Positions 25,636 to 36,381 of a stretch of 64,000 nt of DNA are shown here, piece after piece. The position numbers were made by a program, and so were the translations under genes. The DNA comes from Blasia pusilla. Lineage: Eukaryota > Marchantiophyta > Marchantiopsida > Blasiales. The notes beneath the pieces are model-generated. The model saw only the letters and a program-made list of their open reading frames with translations. It had not been told where the DNA came from and made no database searches. Position 1 is the first letter of the stretch; each line of letters opens with the position of its first letter. Location of the stretch: NCBI GenBank assembly GCA_050084515.1, contig CM114271.1, positions 63,860,001-63,924,000 of the forward strand, written 5' to 3'.

Positions 25636-28256
25636 CTCCCCCTCAAACTCATATCAATATCTCTAACGCCTAAATCATTTCTAAACATCTCAAACTTATC
25701 TGTAGACAATGCCTTTGTAAAGATGTCAGCAATTTGCTGGTCTGTACCTATATGCACAAGATCAATTTCTCATGCAAGTACTTTCTCTATGATAAAATGA
25801 TAGTGCACTTCAACATGTTTTGTACGAGCATGAAACACAAGGTTATTAGCAAGCTTGATGCTACTAATATTGTGTACAAATATTACACAAGGTCTTAAGT
25901 TACTAACACCAATCTCAATAAGTCATCGATGAAGCCACACCGCCTCACATGCTGCATTGGTTGCTCCTCTATACTCAACCTCCGTTGAAGATAAAGGAAC
26001 TGTTGGTTGCTTCTGTGAAGCCCTACTTATAGCTGCACTTCCCAAAGTAAATGAATAACTAGATGTGGAGTGTTGATCAAACACGCTTCTTGCCCAATCA
26101 TCATCTATGAATCCATGTAATTGAAAACTCGGAGAAGGTTCAAATTGAAGCTCGAATTGAATAGAGAATTTTACATACCGCATAATCCTTCTCACAACAT
26201 CAAGGTGAGGTTTTTGAGGTGCTTGCATAAACTGGCTCACTAGGCCAATAACATAGCTCAAATATGATATGGTTATAATTAGATAGATCAAACTTCCAAC
26301 CATGCGTATGTACATATTAGAATCTGCAAGCAACTCTCCTTCATCCACTCTTAGCTTCACACTCTGGTCCAACGATGTAGAGATTGGCTTACAAGCCGTC
26401 ATACCATATTTTGAAAGCATATTAAGAGCATATTGTCATTGTAGTAACCACATGCTCTCTCCAACCTTGATAAACACAATACCAAGGAAGTACTTGAGTT
26501 CTCCCAAGTCCTTCATATCAAATTCTGCTTGTAACTTAAGCTTGACTTGTTGTACCATTTCTTCAGTACTCCTAGTAATCAGGAGATTCTCAACATACAA
26601 CACAATAAGAACCGTATGATCTTGTTCTCTCAAGACATATAACGAGGAGTCAGAATCACATATCCTAAAACTCTTATAGGACGTATGTAATCTTGCCATA
26701 CCAAGCTTTTGGAGCTTGTTTGAGTATGTATAGAGCTTTCTTCAACCTGCATACACGAAATGGAAACTTGGGATGCTCGTATCCAGATGGTTGAGTTATA
26801 TTTACCTCCTGTATAGATTTCCATTCAAGAAGGCATTCTTGACGTCCATGTGATGTAATCTCCACTTCTTACTCATTGCAACTGCAACCACTGTTATTGT
26901 AGTCGCCATCTTTACAACAAGGCTAAATATTTCTTCATAATCGATACCATATTGTTGTGCATAGCCCTTAGCCACCAATCTCGCTTTGTATCTCTTAATT
27001 GTACCATCTTGATTGCGTTTGATTTTGTAAACCCATTTGCAACCAATAGCTTCCTTACGAGAAGGTATATCAACCAGCTCCCATGTCTTAACGTAGCAAG
27101 CTCTTCCTTCATAGCTTCAATCCATTCGACTTTACTTGCATCTTCTTCAAAACAACTCGCCTCCTGTTCTTGAAGGATAGTCATCATATATGCATGATGT
27201 GTCACAAGGAAATTTTATTTATGAATATATGAACTAGATGTGTAACTCTACTTGATCTACGAAGTTGTTGTTTAGAGGTAGATGCGTGTGACATCTGACT
27301 CGAGCTGTGACTAGTGTTAACAGATTTAATATGTACTCTTTCCTTCCATGGACTCACAGATTTAATTGATGAATCTAAGACCTCTCCTAGTCTTGCACTA
27401 GTACTTGGGAAAGTTGAAGACAATGTCTGTTGGTTTATAGTCATATTCTTCCCCTCAACAGACGAGTTTAGAGGTGGAATAGGCTCAGATGGAGCATACC
27501 ATGACTTTAGCTCATGAAAGACAACATCGCGACTAATAATAAGCTCCCTACAGGATGGAATGTAGCACTTATACCCCTTAGTTCCATCAACATAGCCAAT
27601 GAAGATAAATCTTTCAGACTTGGGATCTAATTTCTAACATCTCTAAGAAGGAACATGAGCATAATAAATACCGCCAAATACTTTCAAGTAGAAAAAATCA
27701 GGTTTGCTTATTGTAAAGACTTTGAATGGAGTTTTATCATGAACTCTTGATGTTGGAGTTTGGTTGATTAAGAAGACTGCACATGCTACAGCCTCTACCC
27801 CATACACCTTAGGCATGTTCTTCTCATTCAGCATAGCTCGTGCCGCTTCAGCAATATGTCGATTCTTCCTCTCAGCCACTCCATTTTTTTGTGGAGTGTA
27901 ATGGCAAGTCATTGGCCGTTGGATGCCATTCTGACATAAATAGTCATCAAACTCTATTGAAAGATACTCTCCTCCTCCATCACAACGCAATTTCAGAATG
28001 TGTTCTCTAGTCTGCTTCTCTACTAGAACTCTAAATGTTTGGAACACCTAGAATACCTATGACTTGGCTTTCAGAAAGTATACCCATATATACCTAGAGA
28101 AGTCATCAATAAAAAAAAAAAAATACTCGCAACCACTAAGGCTATGTTGTATGCTGTCCACACATCATTGTGGATTAACTCCAATATCTTGAATGCTCTT
28201 CTATCTTGCTTTGGAAAAGAAAATCTAACTTGTTTTCCAAATTGGATCCGTGGCAT
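25324..28256 (-). mobile_element. Ty1/copia retrotransposon, copy 2, degenerate, 5'-truncated
   Basis: Same family as copy 1, opposite orientation. From right to left it carries the pre-integrase/integrase start (IQFGKQVRFSFPKQDRRAFK, about 28240) and the integrase core (27643-28047, with HIAEAARAMLNEKNMPKVYG). Reverse transcriptase follows (about 27205-26436, with DMKDLGELKYFLGI), then RNase H (26420 to about 25650, with VPLSSTEVEYRGATNAACEA). A polypurine tract lies at 25636-25650 and the 3' LTR at 25324-25635. Several stops and frameshifts are present. Gag, protease and the 5' LTR are missing, cut at the junction with the gypsy element near 28256. Confidence 0.9.
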
Positions 28257-28417
28257 CGACATCATATGGAGCAGCCAAAGATATGGAGGATCCTAGTTGG
28301 ATGTGCGGGGTTGCTCAGATGGAGGCCGTCGCAGTTGTGACGTGTGGAGCAGCAGTAAAGTTGGATCCACAACGAGGAGAAGCCAGAAAATAGACTAGGC
28401 TTCCTCAGTCTTTCACG

Positions 28418-28912
28418 TTGTTCGAAGCAATGAGGACCCCATTGATGGGTCCTCATCAAAGTTCCTGGAGAGTTGGTGATGTTGTTGGTGTGCATGCACG
28501 GAGGGCGATGGGAGAAGCGAGTGCGATGACTCCTATTGTTGATGCTCAAGAGGGGCATGTGTCGAGCATGTTGTTGGGGGCGGCCACCGTTGTGTACCGC
28601 ACTCCTTTATTTTCTGCTTCCGATGTTATGACAATGGGGGGTACGCCCGCCGAGGCTTTTCGGCTGGCCGTTTCACTATATGAGCGCGGAGTTGAAGTTC
28701 TTGCATCATGTTCAGAGGTGATTGCAAAGGAGGTGATGGACCTGCCCTTGGAGCGGATGCTCGGGCCGTCCACGTCAGATTCATGGCAGGCTACGGCTAC
28801 TAGGATGGCGGAGATGCTCACTAGACCCGCGATAGAGCGTGCCATGGCTTCTCCTGGTGTTGTGTTAGGGATATCGAGGAGAGGTCTTCTAGTTGGTGAG
28901 TTCCGGAGGTAG
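28418..28912 (+). pseudogene. Gag-like N-terminal segment of the gypsy element
   Basis: A 164-codon open segment precedes the protease, for example PLERMLGPSTSDSWQ and ARPAIERAM-type text. It is assigned to gag only by position; no CCHC zinc knuckle is visible. The first 160 bp of the element (28257-28417) may hold further gag sequence out of frame. Confidence 0.45.
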
Positions 28913-28934
28913 AGCTTTAAGTCCATAGCGCGTC

Positions 28935-29507
28935 TTGTTGGATTCAGGAGGGCAACCCCTGATGTTGGGGAAAGCATCATTCAGAGGATTGAGCTTGACA
29001 AGAGCCGATGTGGAGCGTTGTCCATTCCGGATACAGACATCCTTGGGTGGAGCGAGTACCACACAATATATCACCCGAAAGGAGGTCGTGGTGAGGATTT
29101 TCCGAGGACATCCTATAGATGAGTCCGTGGTGCGAGCCAAGGCGATAGTGACTGATGCAGAGTCCTACGACGTCTTGGTTGGTGGAGCAGTGTTATACCC
29201 GATGGGGTTTTCCCTGGATTACTGGGAAGAGTCAGCGTCCTACATATAAGGATGGCAGTTAGGTGATGGGCGCCTTAGCTCATTACCCGTTCAATTCAAA
29301 GGTGCAGTGATCGAGCGACGGCCAGGAGAGGTGGCGACCTTAGCAGAATTTAGCAGTGCCATCACTTGGCCCAGTGATTTGATTGAGGGAAATGTCCATG
29401 CAGAGGATACTTCCGTTTCTGAAATTTCTATGGAGAGGAGTGTTATGGTAGCTGTATCATTCTGTGGAGGAGAGGTGCCGTTGTGGGGCTCGACTGAGGA
29501 GCTTTGA
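28935..29507 (+). pseudogene. Retroviral-type aspartic protease and linker of the gypsy element
   Basis: The active-site triad reads LLDSGGQPLMLGKA (Asp codon at 28941). Farther on, VTDAESYDVLVGGAVLYPMG resembles the C-terminal part of gypsy proteases from related elements. A linker in the same frame (29307-29507) contains VIERRPGEVATLAEF and leads to a stop before the methyltransferase domain. The enzyme would process the polyprotein in an intact relative. Confidence 0.75.
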
Positions 29508-29654
29508 AGATTGGCAAATGAGCACGTGCAGACCGCTTGGAGTGAGGCGTTTGCACCGGAGCGTGACGGGTCTGAGGAACCCGAGGTAGCAGGGGGTGCT
29601 ACAATGACACCCTTGGATACCACATCCATTGTGTGGTGTATCTCGGAGGAGGGT

Positions 29655-30130
29655 ATTTGAGTGTTAGATCTCTTTGGAGGGATTAACACCGGGTTAGCTG
29701 CTGTTTTGCACGCATGAGTGCGAGTGCAACAATACCTGTATGTGGAGAGTGATGATGTTGCGAGGCGCGTCTCACTACAACATGTGGCGTGGTTACGCCT
29801 ACGTTTTCCTCACTTATTGTCTATGTCCGCGGTACAGGGGTACTAGAGTTCCCTATTGAGGGATATCTCGTTGCTGGGGGCGCAGGACTTAGAGCAGGTA
29901 GGGACAATTGATTTGGTCATTGCCGGTTGGCCATGTCAGGGCCAATCAAGTGTTGGACAAGGCAGCAAGTTGGTTGACACTTGGTCTAGGTTGTTTTGGG
30001 AGATGTTGAGGGTCATACGGCGGTTGCAAGAGAAAAGTCTCGTTCTTCAGCCTACATTCTGGAGAATGTGCCGATCCTCGGGGTGAGACCTGAGGAGATC
30101 TACACACCAGGGGAGATTGGGAGAGACACC
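29655..30130 (+). pseudogene. Cytosine-C5 DNA methyltransferase domain embedded in the gypsy element
   Basis: Motif I reads VLDLFGGINTGLAAVL from 29661, the S-adenosylmethionine-binding DLFxG signature. Motif IV reads DLVIAGWPCQGQS, with the catalytic Cys codon at 29934-29936. Motif VI reads AYILENVP (30050-30073; Glu codon 30062). C5 methyltransferases attack cytosine with the PCQ cysteine, helped by the ENV glutamate. In-frame stops occur at about 29718 and 29842, and motif VI is in a different frame from motif IV. Only about 250 bp separate ENV from the reverse transcriptase, so the target-recognition region and motifs VIII-X are deleted or unrecognisable. The copy is certainly inactive. 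Retrotransposon-borne methyltransferases are known from charophyte and dinoflagellate genomes. Confidence 0.87.
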
Positions 30131-30327
30131 CTTGGACTTCTTGGGATGTTTTGCAGGTACGCCAGGAGATGATAGCCACAACATCGAGCATGGTTTAGGG
30201 CACTGCACGTGGAGGAGATCAAAGTTTGCAGTTGGCTGTAGGAGAGCGGCCGAGTGTTGTTGTTCGAGACAGGGTTGCACCATAGCAACCACCGATACCC
30301 GCGCCGGAGAGTCCTACCGTAGTCACA

Positions 30328-31684
30328 ATGGAGACTTGGGAGCAAGATATGGGCCCTAAGTTGACAGGAGGAGAGCAGCGCCGGATACATCAGTTCCTCA
30401 AGAGTTATAGGAGCTGCTTTGTGTTCAGTATGGAGGATCTGGGTACGCTGAAGGGACCGGGGATCCGCATTGAGTTGTCGAGTGATACGCCGATCTTCCG
30501 AAGATCCTATAGGTATAGTGATATGGAGAGGGCTTGATTCAAAGTAGGAGCCAGGACATGGTCGGAGTAGGACTAGTGGAGATGTCGCATGGGGAGTATG
30601 CATCTGCCACTGTCATGCCCGCCAAGAAGGATGTGCATGGCAACTAGACGGATAGGCGGATGTGTGGGGATTACCAACCTATCAATCGGTTGATGAAGTC
30701 TGATAGGTATACCATGCCCACCCCTGAGGAGATCTTTGATGCGATTGGTCATGCAAAGGTTTTCAGTTCATTGGATTTGCGAGCCAGATACCATCATCTG
30801 CTTATCAGATTGGATGACAGGCAGAAGACAACATTTTGGGGCATCGATCCTCACGGGAAGGATTGTTTGTACTAGTGGCGGTTCTTACCATTTGGGTTAA
30901 AGAACGCCCCGACTGAGTTTCAGAGGGTCATGGATAGGATCTTGGCTAGTCTGGATTTTTCTAGATGCTATATTGATGACATTGTAGTCTTTAGCGCCAC
31001 GGTTGAGGAGCATGAGCTACATCTAGAGGAGGTGTTTCGACGATTGCAATTACATGGGTTGAAGCTACATCAAGGCAAGTGCAAGTTCTTCTACAACCAG
31101 ATTGAGTACTTGGATCATATGATATACCCAGGGGGCCTTGGTGTTCAGCAAGAAAAGGTAGAGGCTACCTCACGCATTCCACGCCCTACAGATGTGAGCC
31201 GTGTTCGCGCATTCATGGGATTGGCGAACTTCTATCGGCAGTACGTTAAGGGATTCAGTTTGATTGCGAAGCCGCTAACCTTACTGACCAAGATGGATCA
31301 CGAGTGGCATTGGGGGGATGAGGAGGAGCGAGCATTTCAGTTGCTCAAGGACAGGTTGACGTCCGCGCCCATCTTGAGGAGACCGATCAGGGGGCGTCCT
31401 TTCCACTTACACATAGATTGGAGCATGTTGGGGCTTGGAGAGATGCTCACCCAGCATGATGATGAGGGTAGAGAGTTCGTGGTGGCTTATGCTAGCCGCT
31501 TGAACAACGCTGTAGAGGCGAAGTACAGCTTGTATGAGGGTGAGTGCTTGGCTGCAGTGTGGGCTTTCGCGCATTTGAGGTGTTACTTGTTCAGCAACCC
31601 CTTTACCATCATCTCTGATCATCAACCACAAAAGTGGTTGATGGAGTCCAACAAGCTTACAGGGAATCTTCAAGTGGTACATAG
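30328..31684 (+). pseudogene. Gypsy reverse transcriptase and RNase H
   Basis: The N-terminal approach segment (30328-30537) ends IFRRSYRYSDMERA. The finger and palm follow in 30660-31784: VFSSLDLRARYHHL, then FLPFGLKNAPTEFQRV after a TAG stop at 30873, then the catalytic CYIDDIVVFS (YIDD codons 30969-30980). The connection RVRAFMGLANFYRQYVKGF leads to RNase H (FHLHIDWSMLGLGEMLTQHD ... YSLYEGECLAAVWA ... IISDHQPQKWLM). A frameshift separates the first two segments. The RT and RNase H match Ty3/gypsy order, not copia. Confidence 0.92.
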
Positions 31685-31704
31685 ACCTGGACCTTGGCTA
31701 GGCA

Positions 31705-31809
31705 TGCAGACTGACGTTCAACATGCCTCGCCACCAATACTGAATCTGGAGCAAGCTGTACGTCCGCTTCACCCCAATCCCTAAACCCTAAACTGCAGAC
31801 TGACGTTCA
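31705..31809 (+). repeat. 16-bp direct repeat flanking filler DNA with CCCTAAA telomere-type repeat
   Basis: TGCAGACTGACGTTCA occurs at 31705-31720 and again at 31794-31809. Between them lie 73 bp unrelated to gypsy coding sequence, ending CCCTAAACCCTAAA (31779-31792), two plant-type telomere repeats. The 16-bp sequence belongs to the integrase zinc-binding region (LQTDVQQF), so the first copy and the filler look like a repair scar. Confidence 0.85.
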
Positions 31810-32760
31810 GCAGTTTGTTGCCAGGTGCATGGTGTGTGATCGGAGCACAACATCGTTCAATGCTCCGACTTCAGAGTTGCATCCATTATCGATCATGGGC
31901 TTAGGGTATAGATGGAGTTTGGTTTTGCAGGACCTTTGCCTTTGACGGAGCGTCACAGTCGTTATATGTTGGTGATGGTCGAGCACTTCTCGAAGTGGAT
32001 CGAGTTGGTTGCATTTCTTGACAAAGCGAGTGAGGGAGTAGTTTTTGCCTTCTTTTACAGAGTGTTGATTCATTATGGCGTAGGGGCTGAGGTGTTGACA
32101 GAACAGGGTATCGAGTTTCGCGGTGAGTTCCAAGCCTTGTGTGATCAAGCGCTGATCGACCACCGCATGACTTTGCGAGATCATCCCGAGGCAGATGGAT
32201 TAGCGGAGAGAGTTGTGCAGACGGTGAAGAGGGGTTTACGCAAGTATGGCTTGCAGAGAGGTCACCTAGGAGATTGGGACCTCCAGTTTCCGTGGTTGGC
32301 GATGGGATACAGATTTAGCAGGCAGACATCCTTAGCGTCTTTTTCACCGTACTTGCTAGTTTATGGTCGAGAGCCAGATTTACCTAAGGCCATTCGTCGA
32401 GATGGTGGTGAGGTGCTGGACCTTGATGACCCAGATGTATGGATGCGAGCATGTTCTCAGAGGGCTGAGTTGTTGCGGAGAGTAATGCCCATGGCGTTCG
32501 AGAGCTTGGAGATTGCGTAGCATCAAGATACGTTGAGGTATGCGACTATTCAGGATGGTGGTTATCGACCAACTATCCGGAGGTTTCATCAAGGAGATTA
32601 TGTCTACTTGCAACAGACGACACCGACGACGTTGGATGTGACTGTAGGGCGCACTATCCTGAGAGTGCATGACGTTTTGCCATCCGGTGTTCTCTTGCTG
32701 GAGGGACGTGATGGTATGGTATGGAAGGACCATGTGCCTAATTGTGCGCCATGTCACCTT
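31797..32760 (+). pseudogene. Gypsy integrase (DDE) with C-terminal region
   Basis: The zinc-binding Cys pair is RCMVCDRS. The core follows as FAGPLPLTERHSRYMLVMVE, with KWIELVAF, then VLTEQGIEFRGEF and HPEADGLAERVVQTVKRGL, then PYLLVYGREPDLP. The first catalytic Asp is lost through a 1-nt deletion near 31918 (expected WSLDFAG). The second Asp is Glu here (GAA 32101-32103). The Glu (32206-32208) is kept. A TAG at 32518 interrupts the frame before the C-terminal RFHQGDYVYLQQ and LPSGVLLLEGRDG segments, which continue in the same frame into the PHD finger. Confidence 0.9.
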
Positions 32761-32817
32761 CCTAACATTGATGGTACAGTAGATCTGAGCTCAGTAGTAG
32801 TTCTTGCAGGCTTGCGT

Positions 32818-32958
32818 TGTATGTTGTGAGGTTCTGCTCGTGGTACGGCCACGATGCTAGTCTGTGATGGATGTTTGAGAGGTTGGCATATGGCATGTCT
32901 GACGCCACCTCTCACTAGGGTTCCTCGGGGACAATGGATGTGTCCTAGATGTACATAG
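32818..32958 (+). pseudogene. PHD finger at the C terminus of the gypsy polyprotein
   Basis: In the integrase frame the Cys4-His-Cys3 pattern is C(32818)-x2-[stop at 32827]-x11-C(32863)-x2-C(32872)-x4-H(32887)-x2-C(32896)-x14-C(32941)-x2-C(32950). A conserved Trp sits two residues before the seventh ligand; the core reads [15 protein letters not shown] and [10 protein letters not shown]. The second Cys is a TGA, one base from TGT/TGC, and the minus-strand relative at 42.2 kb has Cys there. A TAG ends the frame at 32956. PHD fingers bind histone H3 tails. In chromoviruses this position is taken by a chromodomain. Confidence 0.85.
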
Positions 32959-33146
32959 AGGAGATGCTAGGTAGGTTTTGATTCTGACTTTTTATGTGAT
33001 ATGGATGACGGGAAGGCGACTAACGATGGGGCCACATGATCACCCGGCCTTTCTGGCTCTTAGCGTCCTAGAGATGTATGTCGTGGTAGGTAGGGATAGA
33101 TGGCTATCTAGAGTTAGAGGGACCTAACCACCAACTAGAGGGGCGA

Positions 33147-33273
33147 TTGGAGATATTTTGGTACTTCTAGCCTCTGTGTATGGATGCCATGAGTTAGCAT
33201 GGGATCGTGTGTGTTTGTGTGTGTGTTCGATGATAGTGATGTATGTTGTGTAGCGATGTATATGCGCACGATA
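33147..33273 (+). repeat. LTR-A tail directly after the gypsy polypurine-like tract
   Basis: These 127 bp match the 3' terminal part of LTR-A (compare 33789-33915), starting TTGGAGATATTTTGG and ending GCGCACGATA. The first ~510 bp of the LTR are missing. It stands 2 nt (GT) before a complete LTR-A. Confidence 0.8.
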
Positions 33274-33275
33274 GT

Positions 33276-33915
33276 TGTCACGACTGTTAGGATAGATTGG
33301 TGGGATCTAGCAGAGCATCTGCACGAGTAGTGGAGGACAGGCCTAGGAGGTTGAGGATGACCTGTTGAGGCCCCAGGAAACTTGAGAGAGCAGGTTTCCC
33401 CTTCGTTTCGGCTCATTTGGAGCCATATAGAGAAACTTACTATTTTGGGTAAGTTTCCATGTTGGGGATAGTTGAATTTCCACTTTGAGAAGTGGCCCTT
33501 GACCCGCTATAGTAGGTCAAGAGCCAAGGAGGTGACCTACGAGCATAGGTTACCGTTGAGAGGGCTTGGGAGAGGGAAGGTTGTATACCTCCAAGAGAGA
33601 GAGCTTGAGAGCTTATTCTCTCTTCGTTGAACCTCTTGGCATAAGGCGGCGGAGCTATGGTCCCTTGCCTTGTGAGTATAACCCAAGCCTCTCATTAGGA
33701 GAGTGGGTTTGGTTTGACATGAGAGAGAGTGCACACCTTTGAGAGCTATGGTGTGAGATGGTGTAGAGAGAGATTGGATCTTACTTTATTGGGGATATTT
33801 TGGTACTTCTCGCCTCTGTGTATGGATGCCATGAATTAGCATGGGATCGTGTGTGTTTGTGTGTGTGTTCAATGATAACGATGTATGTTGTGTAGCCATG
33901 TGTATGCGCACAACA
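33276..33915 (+). repeat. Complete LTR-A
   Basis: It is 640 bp, starts TGTCACGACTG and ends GCGCACAACA. It matches the two solo LTRs in the copia element. There is no primer-binding site after it and no matching 4-bp duplication around it. It may be the 3' LTR of the gypsy element after rearrangement, or a recombined tandem LTR. Confidence 0.85.
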
Positions 33916-35050
33916 GTACCTTTCACGCTCTAATAGAGATTTTTCCACTATGTTGCCAAATGAACAAGTACATTTTGATTCTATTCTTAATCCAATATTT
34001 GATGTTTAGAGATCTATCACATGTCATATTATGTTGCTATCAAGGTTGCATATGGACAAATTCCTTGGACTTATGTCTTTCCTATAGAAGTACTTGTCCA
34101 TATGGGCCCCATCTCCCCCTTCTTTCTCATTCCCCCTCCACTTGCCTTCGTGATCTGCACTTTCTTGTTTCTTCCTCCTCCCACCTCTACTCCTTCCCCC
34201 CTTATTTCCCCGACCTACCCACCCTTGCCTTGCCTTCTACCATGAACTATATAGTGTGGGCTCCACCTTTTGAAATCCATGTCCGTCCTAAGGATGGATT
34301 TTTTTGTTTTTGTGCAACCATGGTTGCTATCTAATGGTACAAAGACAATTATTTCTTACCAAGGATTGTGATGTTACAGGGAAGGATATACTCTACTAGT
34401 AGATTGTAAGGCATCTACTCTACTATGTAAGGCAATGATTTTAACTCCTAGTCAACATCATATGAATTAGCAATCTCAAGTCCATACAAGAGAGAATGGA
34501 TTGGAGTGTGCATGTTGTGAAGGTGGATGATTTCATGAGAGATGAAGCAACTATGAAGCAAGTAGCAAAGTCGGCGAATCGGAATCCATAAGAAGCCCAC
34601 TTATGGATGCATGCAAACGATTTCTTATGGGTTTGAGAGCCCACTTGCAAGCGAGGAAAATTGACTCATGTCATATGATGAAACTAATTTGAAGAAGGGA
34701 AAATGATGGTTAACCTCCTTATTATACTATTAGGAGAGCATGACTTTTTGAGTTTCAAGAACGTTTGTGTTTGACCCACCGACACTCAAACAAAAAATTA
34801 TGTTATCTTCATAATAGGAGCAATGAGAAAGTACTTTCATGATCATTAGGTTAAATGTGTTCTACACTAACTCCTTCTCTAATTCCATGAGATTAGAGCA
34901 TCACTTTAATAATTCCATAACTGGACCAAGCCTATTGGATCTACTCCCTATGGAAGAGGAGTTGAATGGTCAGTCATTGATGCATAAAGTGCTGGCTCAA
35001 GTTGTCCTCTCAATGAAGATATTTGTTTCTTTAATTTTATTGAGTTAGGT
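33916..35050. other. Intergenic DNA, nothing recognised
   Basis: A pyrimidine-rich stretch (about 34105-34245) and short ORFs without conserved motifs. No gene or element is called. Confidence 0.45.
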
Positions 35051-36339
35051 TCCAATGTTCTCTATTTTGTAAGAGAACGGAACGCATTAAAAACCGGGAT
35101 GACACGAAAAAGAAAACGGCCTCCCAAAGAAATTCTTGAATGGAAAAAGTGCACGAATAGGAGGCGAACGATCCAAAAGAAAGGGATGGAAGCGCACCCT
35201 CACGAATAATTATAAAGGATAATGGACACAGTGAAGTAGAATGTTCATGGGGAAGCGAAAACTCGTAGGATCTAAGTAGTCGGTTGTGACTGAAGTTAAC
35301 GTGGCAGTGTATCTGGACGGAGCTAAAGTAGAAGGCTGTCTATCGCATGCTTTTGCAGTCCATCCCTGCGCTCACTGACAGTCTTTCCGTCGTCGTAAGT
35401 CTGGCAGTCTTCCTTTCGTTTAGGGTGCTGCTCATGATCGACCGGAGTCCCTCAGTCCGCACATGGGCGACGCAGGTCTGCTGCCTCTGGTTTGGTCTTA
35501 ACGTACGTACCTACGAACTGAGTGTACATGTGTGGACATCGAATCACGTTCGCACGTTTGGATGATAGTACTAATCTGGATCATGCGCCACTGCGTGCTG
35601 ATCGTCGGATCGAGGTTCGGAGATGTCAGAGGCGCTAATTCATTAATCGGGAAAGGTCATCGGGTTGGGGCACGTGTCTTAGAACGCCAAAGCGAAGTGG
35701 GGGAGGACAGAATCCAGCCATCCGGCTGTAGGCCCTGACTGACTGACAGTCTAGGTTAAGGCAGTAACGGAACAGTAGCAGTTGAGTTGGCGATTCCGAT
35801 CCTGGATGTGAGATGGGGAGGACATGCAAGCTGAGTTGTGGATGCCCGAATCGAACGGTCGCAATGGAGAATCATGAGAATCTTGGATTCAGTCTACTAA
35901 TCGGGGTTTTTATGACGCCAGAACTGTAATCATGGTAAACGTAACGTCGTGTATGGCTTTTGGTGGAGGTCGGAGTTGGACTCGATAGGCGACGCGGTTG
36001 GTAAGTTTACACCAGTGACCGAATGTAATTACTCCCCCCATTGTAAAGTTTGATCATGGGCAGGATAATGTCTCGCAGTTTCCGACGCGATCGAGTCCGT
36101 TGAATGAAAGTTGAATGGCTGAGATGTTGACCAGTTTTATGCTAGGCCACCGACTGCGCCGTCCCAGACCACAGTCGTGCGCCTTACGTTACTCCCGAGC
36201 TCATCGCAGTTCTTCGCTCAGCATTCAACGACGGAGTGCGCTATCAGCAGCAGCAGGCGGCGCAGTTCCGCATCTCAGACGTGCAGAGTATATTAACTAC
36301 GCCGGTAGTGAACGCCGACAGGGAGATGTCGGCGTGAAG

Positions 36340-36381
36340 TAGTAGCAGTAGTAGTAGTAGTAGTCCTACTACTACTACTAC
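36340..36381. repeat. AGT/ACT trinucleotide inverted microsatellite
   Basis: A (GTA)n run passes directly into a (CTA)n run with a 2-nt centre, giving a self-complementary stem of about 16 bp. Such a flip of repeat strand within one tract is unusual for simple slippage. Confidence 0.85.

Larger units (their letters stand above)
28257..33146 (+). mobile_element. Ty3/gypsy retrotransposon with DNA methyltransferase and PHD finger, degenerate
   Basis: Reading left to right: a gag-like open segment (28418-28912), aspartic protease (28935-29249), cytosine-C5 methyltransferase (about 29655-30130), reverse transcriptase plus RNase H (30328-31684), integrase (about 31797-32760), PHD finger (32818-32952), and a purine-rich tract ACTAGAGGGGCGA at 33134-33146. 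Only the last 127 bp of an LTR-A-like LTR follow. No 5' LTR is present: the left end abuts the truncated copia copy 2. Stops such as CAG to TAG in YQWRFLPFG and several frameshifts show it is dead. A second, more decayed member of the family lies at about 42.0-42.5 kb. Confidence 0.88.
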
